Shown in pieces: positions 55,901 to 64,000 of a stretch of 64,000 nt of DNA. How positions within the stretch are numbered: position 1 is the first letter of the stretch; each line of letters begins with the position of its first letter. The stretch is taken from positions 1-64,000 of the forward strand of contig JAODUO010001747.1 of NCBI GenBank assembly GCA_025642075.2. Reading direction: 5' to 3'. This stretch comes from Ridgeia piscesae. Taxonomy: Eukaryota; Annelida; Polychaeta; Sabellida; Siboglinidae. The position numbers and the translations under genes were made by a program. Under the pieces are notes generated by a model, which searched no databases, was not told the origin of the DNA, and worked only from the letters and a program-made list of their open reading frames with translations.

Positions 55901-58900
55901 TGATAGTCTTGCTCACATGTCGATCCATAAAACACTTGTCAGTCCCGTTGCTGAGATTGCTGCCCACAGCCAGCCAGCATGTGTCGTCCATTATATAGAT
56001 TGCTGCCCCAGTGTAGGCACACAGCCAGCCAGCATGTGTCGTCCATTATATAGATTGCTGCCCCAGTGTAGGCACACAGCCAGCCAGCATGTGTCGTCCA
56101 TTATATAGATTGCTGCCCCAGTGTAGGCACACAGCCAGCCAGCATGTGTCGTCCATTATATAGATTGCTGCCCCAGTGTAGGCACACAGCCAGCCAGCAT
56201 GTGTCGTCCATTATATAGATTGCTGCCCCAGTGTAGGCACACAGCCAGTCAGCATGTGTCTTCCATTATATAGATTGCTGCCCCAGTGTAGGCACACAGC
56301 CAGTCAGCATGTGTCGTCCATTATATAGATTGCTGCCCCAGTGTAGGCACACAGCCAGCCAGCATGTGTCGTCCATTATATAGATTGCTGCCCCAGTGTA
56401 GGCACACAGCCAGTCAGCATGTGTCTTCCATTATATAGATTGCTGCCCCAGTGTAGGCACACAGCCAGCCAGCATGTGTCGTCCATTATATAGATTGCTG
56501 CCCCAGTGTAGGCACACAGCCAGCCAGCATGTGTCGTCCATTATATAGATTGCTGCCCCAGTGTAGGCACACAGCCAGCCAGCATGTGTCGTCCATTATA
56601 TAGATTGCTGCCCCAGTGTAGGCACACAGCCAGCCAGCATGTGTCGTCCATTATATAGATTGCTGCCCCAGTGTAGGCACACAGCCAGTCAGCATGTGTC
56701 TTCCATTATATAGATTGCTGCCCCAGTGTAGGCACACAGCCAGCCAGCATGTGTCGTCCATTATATAGATTGCTGCCCCAGTGTAGGCACACAGCCAGCC
56801 AGCATGTGTCGTCCATTATATAGATTGCTGCCCCAGTGTAGGCACACAGCCAGTCAGCATGTGTCGTCCATTATATAGATTGCTGCCCCAGTGTAGGCAC
56901 ACAGCCAGCCAGCATGTGTCGTCCATTATATAGATTGCTGCCCCAGTGTAGGCACACAGCCAGTCAGCATGTGTCGTCCATTATATAGATTGCTGCCCCA
57001 GTGTAGGCACACAGCCAGTCAGCATGTGTCGTCCATTATATAGATTGCTGCCCCAGTGTAGGCACACAGCCAGTCAGCATGTGTCGTCCATTATATAGAT
57101 TGCTGCCCCAGTGTAGGCACACAGCCAGTCAGCATGTGTCGTCCATTATATAGATTGCTGCCCCAGTGTAGGCACACAGCCAGTCAGCATGTGTCTTCCA
57201 TTATATAGATTGCTGCCCCAGTGTAGGCACACAGCCAGCCAGCATGTGTCGTCCATTATATAGATTGCTGCCCCAGTGTAGGCACACAGCCAGTCAGCAT
57301 GTGTCGTCCATTATATAGATTGCTGCCCCAGTGTAGGCACACAGCCAGCCAGCATGTGTCGTCCATTATATAGATTGCTGCCCCAGTGTAGGCACACAGC
57401 CAGCCAGCATGTGTCGTCCATTATATAGATTGCTGCCCCAGTGTAGGCACACAGCCAGCCAGCATGTGTCGTCCATTATATAGATTGCTGCCCCAGTGTA
57501 GGCACACAGCCAGCCAGCATGTGTCGTCCATTATATAGATTGCTGCCCCAGTGTAGGCACACAGCCAGCCAGCATGTGTCGTCCATTATATAGATTGCTG
57601 CCCCAGTGTAGGCACACAGCCAGCCAGCATGTGTCGTCCATTATATAGATTGCTGCCCCAGTGTAGGCACACAGCCAGCCAGCATGTGTCGTCCATTATA
57701 TAGATTGCTGCCCCAGTGTAGGCACACAGCCAGCCAGCATGTGTCGTCCATTATATAGATTGCTGCCCCAGTGTAGGCACACAGCCAGCCAGCATGTGTC
57801 GTCCATTATATAGATTGCTGCCCCAGTGTAGGCACACAGCCAGCCAGCATGTGTCGTCCATTATATAGATTGCTGCCCCAGTGTAGGCACACAGCCAGCC
57901 AGCATGTGTCGTCCATTATATAGATTGCTGCCCCAGTGTAGGCACACAGCCAGCCAGCATGTGTCGTCCATTATATAGATTGCTGCCCCAGTGTAGGCAC
58001 ACAGCCAGCCAGCATGTGTCGTCCATTATATAGATTGCTGCCCCAGTGTAGGCACACAGCCAGCCAGCATGTGTCGTCCATTATATAGATTGCTGCCCCA
58101 GTGTAGGCACACAGCCAGCCAGCATGTGTCGTCCATTATATAGATTGCTGCCCCAGTGTAGGCACACAGCCAGCCAGCATGTGTCGTCCATTATATAGAT
58201 TGCTGCCCCAGTGTAGGCACACAGCCAGCCAGCATGTGTCGTCCATTATATAGATTGCTGCCCCAGTGTAGGCACACAGCCAGCCAGCATGTGTCGTCCA
58301 TTATATAGATTGCTGCCCCAGTGTAGGCACACAGCCAGTCAGCATGTGTCGTCCATTATATAGATTGCTGCCCCAGTGTAGGCACACAGCCAGTCAGCAT
58401 GTGTCGTCCATTATATAGATTGCTGCCCCAGTGTAGGCACACAGCCAGTCAGCATGTGCCGTCCATTATACAGATTGCTGCCCCAGTGTAGGCACACAGC
58501 CAGTCAGCATGTGTCGTCCATTATACAGATTGCTGCCCCAGTGTAGGCACACAGCCAGCCAGCATGTGTCGTCCATTATACAGATTGCTGCCCCAGTGTA
58601 GGCACACAGCCAGCCAGCATGTGTCGTCCATTATATAGATTGCTGCCCCAGTGTAGGCACACAGCCAGCCAGCATGTGTCGTCCATTATATAGATTGCTG
58701 CCCCAGTGTAGGCACACAGCCAGCCAGCATGTGTCGTCCATTATATAGATTGCTGCCCCAGTGTAGGCACACAGCCAGCCAGCATGTGTCGTCCATTATA
58801 TAGATTGCTGCCCCAGTGTAGGCACACAGCCAGCCAGCATGTGTCGTCCATTATATAGATTGCTGCCCCAGTGTAGGCACACAGCCAGTCAGCATGTGTC

Positions 58901-61887
58901 GTCCATTATATAGATTGCTGCCCCAGTGTAGGCACACAGCCAGTCAGCATGTGTCGTCCATTATATAGATTGCTGCCCCAGTGTAGGCACACAGCCAGTC
59001 AGCATGTGTCGTCCATTATACAGATTGCTGCCCCAGTGTAGGCACACAGCCAGCCAGCATGTGTCGTCCATTATATAGATTGCTGCCCCAGTGTAGGCAC
59101 ACAGCCAGCCAGCATGTGTCGTCCATTATATAGATTGCTGCCCCAGAGTAGGCACACAGCCAGCCAGCATGTGTCGTCCATTATATAGATTGCTGCCCCA
59201 GAGTAGGCACACAGCCAGCCAGCATGTGTCGTCCATTATATAGATTGCTGCCCCAGTGTAGGCACACAGCCAGTCAGCATGTGTCGTCCATTATATAGAT
59301 TGCTGCCCCAGTGTAGGCACACAGCCAGCCAGCATGTGTCGTCCATTATATAGATGGCACACGTACATATGTTTGGTCCTTCACAGTTGATAGTTATGTC
59401 CAGTGTCATCATACTTGAAGCACTGTCCTACACAGACGTCTTTAGGAGATCCATTGTGATGAATAACAGTAGTGTTTAGTTTTACTGCTTACTGTTTCAA
59501 TGAATGCTGTCTCCCATGAATTAATTTCAGCACACTGATTTCCATTTCAGAAAGCAAAATTCCATTTAAAAAGTATGCATCTAAGACAACATTGTGTGAC
59601 ATACACATTTATTGTATAATCGACATAGATGTTCTGTCTGCAACAACAACTGATGGTTTCCCCGCCATATCCTCCAGGACTCTATTCGTATTCCTCCAAA
59701 TATCCCACGTGCTGGCCATCAAGGAGGCCGTCATGGACATGTCCCCTTATGTGAGGAAGACAGCAGCCCACGCCATCCCTAAGCTGTACAGGTGAGACAC
59801 ACGTACACGTGCACACACGCATGCACGCATGCACACAAACCACCACCAAGCGCCGTCATGCTGCTGTTTTCATGAAACCACTAAGAACGTCCTTAACACT
59901 AAGATGATTGTTTTAGTAAATGACATGATGTTTTCAATAAGCAAACAGAAGTTTTCGCAAACGCGCTGCTATGTAACTGTAAGTATGCCTCATGAAACCA
60001 TACATGTTGTGTTGCGGGTTTGCCGGGAGCCTCCCAGTATTGTACTACATCTCCCAGTCTCCTGGCGGGAGCAGCAAATCTCCCGGTTTTCAATGAAACC
60101 CAAACAAACAAATTCTACATAATTTATCCCAACTGAGTGGGATAATTTTTTGTTCAATCAGAGACGACACGTGGGTGACAAGTAATATAATTTCCATGTC
60201 ATTCCCTAGAGGTGTTCTTCAGACAACATGTTGCTAAATGACAATGACACCTCACTGAGGCCTAGGACCAGTTTATGTCCCGAGCAACCACAGTGCTTTG
60301 TATAAACACATGACAGACATTGCCTGGTGGACCACAGCCAACCTGGACCCTGAGCTGCAGGAGATTGTGATTTTACTTGATGTTGTGTGTTTCAGTCTGG
60401 ATTCTGAGCAGCAGGATATTGTAATTTTACATGATATTCTGTGTTTTAGCCTGGATCCTGAGCAACGAGAGCAGCTGATTGAACTGATGGAGAAGCTGCT
60501 GGGAGACAAGACTACAGTGAGTGGACAGAGTGACAGAGAGAGTGACAGAGAGAGTGACACACAGAGAGTGACAGAGAGAGAGAGTGACAGAGAGTGACAG
60601 AGAGAGTGACAGAGTGACAGAGAGTGACAGAGAAAGAGAGAGTGACAGAGAAAGAGAGAGTGACAGAGGAAGAGAGAGTGACAGAGTGACAGAGTGAGAG
60701 AGAAAGAGAGAGTGACAGAGTGACAGAGAAAGAGAGAGTGACAGAGAAAGAGAGAGTGGTAGAGAAAGAGAGAGTGACAGAGAAAGAGAGAGTGATAGAG
60801 AAAGAGAGAGTGACAGAGTGAGAGAGAAAGAGAGAGTGACAGAGTGACAAAGAAAGAGAGAGTGACAGAGAAAGAGAGAGTGGTAGAGAAAGAGAGAGTG
60901 ACAGAGAAAGAGAGAGTGATAGAGAAAGAGAGAGTGACAGAGTGAGAGAAAGAGAGAGCGAGAGCGAGCGAGAGAGCGAGAGAGCAAAAGAGTGAGAGAG
61001 CGAGAGAGCGAGACAGCAATAGAAAAGATAGTGACAGAGAGAGTTTTACATTGTGTCAGTAGTAACAAATACTGGTACAGTGGGGGAGGTGAAAACGTTT
61101 GTACATTCTGTGAAAACCATATGTACTGTGCAAATAAATAATTTTGTTATTAGGCTACTTGTGCAGTATTTAACTCATGTGGACCAATGTTTGTGTCGGA
61201 CAAAACCTTTTTTCTCAATTCACACATCTGGTTAGTTTATTAAAAAATATATGTTGTTGTTTTAAGTAAATAATCTTGTAATTGCCTGTCCTGAACCTTA
61301 GCTTTGTTCAAGTGTTCCAGTTTATTAAGTATTCCCAGATTGTTGTTCAAATTGGGCGATATCTACTTCACTAATTGGGCCATGTTAAGGGCTGCTGTTG
61401 GACCAAACCTACGCATCTCTTTGGGTGACTCGGGTCATGTTTAGGACTGTCGTTAATTCTGGTCCTGCTTCACAGCTTGTGGCAGGAAGTGCCATCCAGG
61501 CGTTTGAGGAGGTGTGTCCGGAGCGAATTGATCTCATCCATCGCAACTACCGCAAGCTCTGTAGCCTCCTGGTGGATGTCGAGGAGTGGGGTCAAGTGGT
61601 CATCATCAACATGTTGGCCCGCTACAGTCGCACGCAGTTTCTTAATCCCAACGCCGGGGTAGGTCTGACTAGGTTGTGTGACAATGAGTCTGTCTGATGA
61701 CAATGTATTCTGTGACACTGTGTTTTAATGAACGCTAACAATTGACAGAAAGTGTTCATTTTGTCATCGTATATTTGTGGATGTATCTATTATGTTACAT
61801 GTCCAAATGTTTACATACACCAACAATGTTTGTGTTTTAGGGTGCTCATAATATAATTCTTTTTTAAGTGTCTGAATATTATATATG

Positions 61888-61925
<38 letters not shown>

Positions 61926-64000
61926 TATATACAGTATACACACATACATAGAGTAAATAAATATATATTTATTTATATATTAAATTTTTATACAATTTGT
62001 AAAACATTTTAAATATAATATGGACATTTTAATCATGCTACTTTATTTTATTAGATTTATTTAGTTAGAACTTTTTTAGATTTATTTATATGTTAAACCT
62101 ACTTTTACAAACTGTACATCGAGACGGTATTTGTGGAATGGCACAAGTGAAACAGACGTGATTACATCACATCTGCCATGTGCAAGTGCTCATAATAAAC
62201 AATACTAATAATATTTATCGTTGTTACTGGTGTAATAATATTAATACAAAATTTGGCAATTATATCAAAATGTATATATCCATAAAAACCTGCTCAAAAG
62301 TGCATCAACAAAGTAAAATATATGTCCAGATAAACTGAGATAAATTAAGATAAGTGTATTTGCTCGCATTTCCCACTCCTCTCCCAATTCCTCCGTCTTC
62401 TTGTACACAGCCTCAGTCTACGTCGTCCTCACCTATCTTTCCCTTCCACTGTCCAGACACCTGCATGCACTGCACTGCCACATGTTCTGTTCTCATTTGT
62501 ACCCTGTGTCACACCAAGTCTCTCCTCACCAGTGTCTTCAACTACTCTGTGAGTGTGTGTAGAAGATGCCACTGAATGGTTGCAGGAGGTGATTACAGAG
62601 GAGAACACGCGGAAAGAGTTCTACGGGTCGTCAGAGGACACAGACAAAGAGGAGGAGCCCGAAGTGCCCCGCAAGAAGACGTACACGATGGACGTAGATC
62701 ATCGCCTCCTCCTGCACACGTGCAAGCCTCTACTCAACAGCCGCAACGCTGCTGTCAGTACAACTTTTTTTGCACAGAAATGCTGGCCAGTCAGTAAAAC
62801 TATCGCAGGTCACATGATGGGGTCATTCATAATGTGAATGTTTTACGAGTGTAACAGGTGGTGCCTCCGTACTAGTTGACGTTGTGTCTATTGCAAAAAA
62901 GTGACATAAACACTTTAAAATATAGTAAAAAGTATTTATACCGTTGCAACAAAATTAATATCATATTAATATTACATTATTACAATGATTCTGAATGAAT
63001 GTTTAAAGCAAAATTGTATCGATGCAGTGGCCCATGAAATGTACCCCATGTGTTACAGGTCGTGATGGCAGTGGCCCATGAAATGTACCCCATGTGTTAC
63101 AGGTCGTGATGGCAGTGGCCCATGAAATGTACCCCATGTGTTACAGGTCGTGATGGCAGTGGCCCATGAAATGTACCCCATGTGTTACAGGTCGTGATGG
63201 GAGTGGCCCATGAAATGTACCCCATGTGTTACAGGTCGTGATGGCAGTGGCCCATGAAATGTACCCCATGTGTTACAGGTCGTGATGGCAGTGGCCCATG
63301 AAATGTACCCCATGTGTTACAGGTCGTGATGGCAGTGGCCCATGAAATGTACCCCATGTGTTACAGGTCGTGATGGCAGTGGCCCATGAAATGTACCCCA
63401 TGTGTTACAGGTCGTGATGGCAGTGGCCCATGAAATGTACCCCATGTGTTACAGGTCGTGATGGCAGTGGCCCATGAAATGTACCCATGTGTTACAGGTC
63501 GTGATGGCAGTGGCCCAGCTCTATCACCACTGCGCCCCTAGGTCAGAGGTCGCACTCGTTGCCAAGGCCCTTGTCCGGTTACTCCGAGGTTACAAGTAGG
63601 TTAAGTACTGGAACCAAGTTAGGCTGGAACCAGTGCTCTGTGTTACACTTTTAGCAGCCGTTGACAGCCATTGTACAGCAAGTGTACTGAATGGCTGTAT
63701 TTCCAATTACACATGCAAAACTGTGTGTAGGTGTAACAGTAGATACAAAATTAGATGTTCAACTTGTGTTCTCTAACAAGTTGAACACAGGCCACCAGTG
63801 TTCAATGAGGGATATAAAAATCCTAGACTTTGAAGAGAACTGGCACAGTTGAAAAATCAAAGAGGCGATCAACATACACAGGGGGAAGTCATCTTTAAAC
63901 AGAGACGTTGGAAAAGAACTCCTGCAGGTCATGCTCCAGATTGTGTCACATGATGTAAGTCATGTGACACGACCGTGAAATTCAGTCCGCTAAAGAAGGC
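52776..64000 (+). CDS. AP3B: AP-3 adaptor complex beta subunit, 5' part (runs off the right edge)
   Basis: Supported exons: 52776-52921, 53456-53531, 53951-54025, 55583-55678, 59678-59791, 60450-60516 (or from 60396), 61476-61658, 62586-62753, 63498-63595. AP-3 beta is a large subunit of the AP-3 coat that sorts cargo to lysosomes and related organelles. Family blocks seen in order: [144 protein letters not shown] and [11 protein letters not shown]. These make up the N-terminal HEAT-like trunk. The conserved segment between exons 4 and 5 (family DPNQLIRASALRVLSSIR) is not found; a 3.4-kb array lies there. Tandem arrays touch four splice junctions. Start: first ATG after the acceptor at 52760, although an upstream in-frame exon is possible. 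Confidence 0.93.
53456..53531 (+). CDS. AP3B: AP-3 beta exon 2
   Basis: Acceptor gccatctgcag|GCACCA, donor ATAGGG|gtgaga, phase 2 to 0. Encodes [25 protein letters not shown]. Confidence 0.9.
53951..54025 (+). CDS. AP3B: AP-3 beta exon 3
   Basis: Acceptor ctgtgtttcag|CTGGTG, donor ATCGAA|gtacgt, 25 codons, phase 0 to 0. Encodes [25 protein letters not shown]. Confidence 0.92.
54642..55582. repeat. 40-bp minisatellite abutting the AP-3 beta exon 4 acceptor, about 23 copies
   Basis: Unit GTGTGTCAAGAGGATGCTGT followed by TGGTTACTGTTGTTGTGGTG. The last unit continues directly into the real acceptor (...TTGTTGTGGTGTGCAG|GTGAAG), so the array supplies the acceptor's pyrimidine/GT tract. Several units carry GTGTGTCAGGAGG, an acceptor-like CAG. 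All three plus frames are open through the array, producing spurious frames of 150-260 codons. Confidence 0.95.
55583..55678 (+). CDS. AP3B: AP-3 beta exon 4
   Basis: Acceptor gtggtgtgcag|GTGAAG, donor CTAAAG|gtgact, 32 codons, phase 0 to 0. Encodes [20 protein letters not shown] then [12 protein letters not shown], near-invariant in AP-3 beta proteins. Confidence 0.95.
55963..59354. repeat. 3.4-kb minisatellite, 55-bp unit, about 62 copies
   Basis: Unit CACAGCCAGCCAGCATGTGT then CGTCCATTATATAGATTGCT then GCCCCAGTGTAGGCA. Extremely homogeneous; variants are CAGCC/CAGTC, GTGTCGTCC/GTGTCTTCC, TATATAG/TATACAG, and AGTGTAGG/AGAGTAGG. Each unit contains an acceptor-like ATTGCTGCCCCAG. Lies in AP-3 beta intron 4, where a conserved exon is expected but not found. 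Confidence 0.97.
59355..59677. other. Intron end before AP-3 beta exon at 59678
   Basis: Searched by eye for codons of the missing DPNQLIRASALRVLSS segment; none found. No other feature. Confidence 0.5.
59678..59791 (+). CDS. AP3B: AP-3 beta exon containing LAIKEA...KLY (5' border uncertain)
   Basis: Acceptor atatcctccag|GACTCT and donor TACAG|gtgaga, leaving in phase 2. The 3' part encodes [20 protein letters not shown] then HAIPKLY, clearly AP-3 beta. The first about 12 codons in this frame ([10 protein letters not shown]) do not resemble the family, whereas the next frame reads [10 protein letters not shown], close to the expected SSIRVP.IVP. A one-base shift near 59710 (real or an assembly error) is possible. 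Confidence 0.75.
60343..60449. repeat. 54-bp tandem duplication spanning the exon 7-type acceptor of AP-3 beta
   Basis: CTGGACCCTGAG (60343), CTGGATTCTGAG (60397) and CTGGATCCTGAG (60451) are exactly 54 bp apart. Each of the first two is followed by the same intron end (GATATTGTAATTTTACATGA type) and a TTTCAG/TTTTAG acceptor. The copy unit therefore contains both intron end and exon start. Acceptors at 60395 and 60449 both give open reading frames into the exon. Confidence 0.85.
60450..60516 (+). CDS. AP3B: AP-3 beta exon SLDPEQREQ... (alternative upstream start at 60396)
   Basis: Acceptor ctgtgttttag|CCTGGA, donor ACTACA|gtgagt, 67 nt, phase 2 to 0. Encodes [23 protein letters not shown]. 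Using the upstream copy of the acceptor (exon 60396-60516) adds 18 residues in frame ([18 protein letters not shown]) without a stop. The short form matches the family length. Confidence 0.9.
60520..61045. repeat. Purine-rich (AGAGTGACAG) array starting at an AP-3 beta donor
   Basis: Degenerate units AGAGTGACAGAGAAAGAG, decaying to GAGAGCGAGAGAG at the right end. It begins 4-10 bases after the donor ACA|gtgagtggacagagtg, whose sequence resembles the unit, so it probably expanded from the donor. Long minus-strand Ser/Leu/Phe/His frames are artefacts. Confidence 0.92.
61476..61658 (+). CDS. AP3B: AP-3 beta exon [19 protein letters not shown]...
   Basis: Acceptor tgcttcacag|CTTGTG, donor GCCGGG|gtaggt, 61 codons, phase 0 to 0. 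Encodes [40 protein letters not shown], then [11 protein letters not shown]. Confidence 0.95.
61659..62585. other. AP-3 beta intron with an AT microsatellite
   Basis: Contains an interrupted (AT)n run near 61881-61932. Otherwise AT-rich sequence with no supported exon. Confidence 0.55.
62586..62753 (+). CDS. AP3B: AP-3 beta exon with acidic loop and [11 protein letters not shown]
   Basis: Acceptor atggttgcag|GAGGTG, donor GCTGCT|gtcagt, 56 codons, phase 0 to 0. Encodes an acidic/charged variable loop ([17 protein letters not shown]) then [11 protein letters not shown]...[10 protein letters not shown]. Confidence 0.93.
63021..63517. repeat. 44-bp minisatellite spanning the acceptor of AP-3 beta exon 10
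   Basis: Unit GTCGTGATGGCAGTGGCCCA then TGAAATGTACCCCATGTGTT then ACAG. Ten complete copies start at 63059, 63103, 63147, and so on to 63455, preceded by a partial one. Each contains the intron end TGTGTTACAG and the first 20 bases of the exon. Only the acceptor before 63498 leads into the real exon; earlier ones hit a stop within the next copy. Confidence 0.95.
63498..63595 (+). CDS. AP3B: AP-3 beta exon [11 protein letters not shown]... (last exon in the window)
   Basis: Acceptor atgtgttacag|GTCGTG, donor TACAA|gtaggt, 98 nt, phase 0 to 2. Encodes [20 protein letters not shown] then [13 protein letters not shown], which continues the trunk. The rest of the protein lies beyond base 64000; 63596-64000 is intron. 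Confidence 0.93.

Noticed and set aside
59645..59720. [10 protein letters not shown] frame taken as proof that the missing AP-3 beta exon is present here
   Set aside because: Only about six residues resemble the family and the upstream residues do not. Kept as a possible frameshift hint, not annotated as an exon.
60273..61068. Leu/Ser/His/Phe-rich minus-strand frames
   Set aside because: Antisense translation of the purine-rich AGAGTGACAG array.

Overview
The window is animal nuclear DNA. It has small phase-consistent exons separated by long introns, GT/AG junctions, non-LTR retrotransposons, tRNA-derived SINEs and a very large amount of minisatellite DNA: roughly a third of the 64 kb is tandem array. 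The proteins are bilaterian in character. Several arrays grow directly out of exon-intron junctions, a phenomenon I recall being described in amphioxus as 'mirage minisatellites'. A cephalochordate or another marine invertebrate deuterostome or lophotrochozoan is therefore plausible, but the species cannot be fixed from this sequence. Layout, left to right. (1) 579-1723, minus strand: two exons of an unrecognised gene that runs off the left edge. (2) 5345-26236, minus strand: a complete five-exon gene for a 234-residue single-pass membrane protein with a signal peptide and one cysteine-rich domain (TNF-receptor-like). Its 18-kb second intron holds a 5.6-kb 20-bp minisatellite, a degraded CR1-type LINE, and 19-bp, 9-bp and 29-bp arrays. 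(3) 26.3-38 kb: mostly intergenic, with a 4.1-kb 22-bp minisatellite and a 1.35-kb terminal-inverted-repeat DNA element. (4) 38025-49143, minus strand: a complete SCAMP (secretory carrier membrane protein) gene with two alternative, same-phase exons for the fourth membrane segment. (5) about 49.25 kb to the right edge, plus strand: the 5' part of the beta subunit gene of the AP-3 adaptor complex, divergently arranged with SCAMP and riddled with arrays seated on its splice sites. How the genes relate: SCAMP and AP-3 beta both work in post-Golgi and endosomal membrane traffic and share a compact head-to-head promoter region with a YY1-type site and a perfect CRE palindrome. As I recall, the human orthologues SCAMP1 and AP3B1 are also neighbours on 5q14 in divergent orientation, so this looks like an ancient conserved gene pair. 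Most interesting points: mutually exclusive TM4 exons in SCAMP; splice-site-rooted tandem arrays at four AP-3 beta junctions (one carrying ten decoy acceptors, one giving an in-frame 18-residue alternative); and a highly conserved AP-3 beta exon that I cannot find where a 3.4-kb array sits. All long open frames inside the arrays are artefacts of repeats that lack stop codons, not genes.
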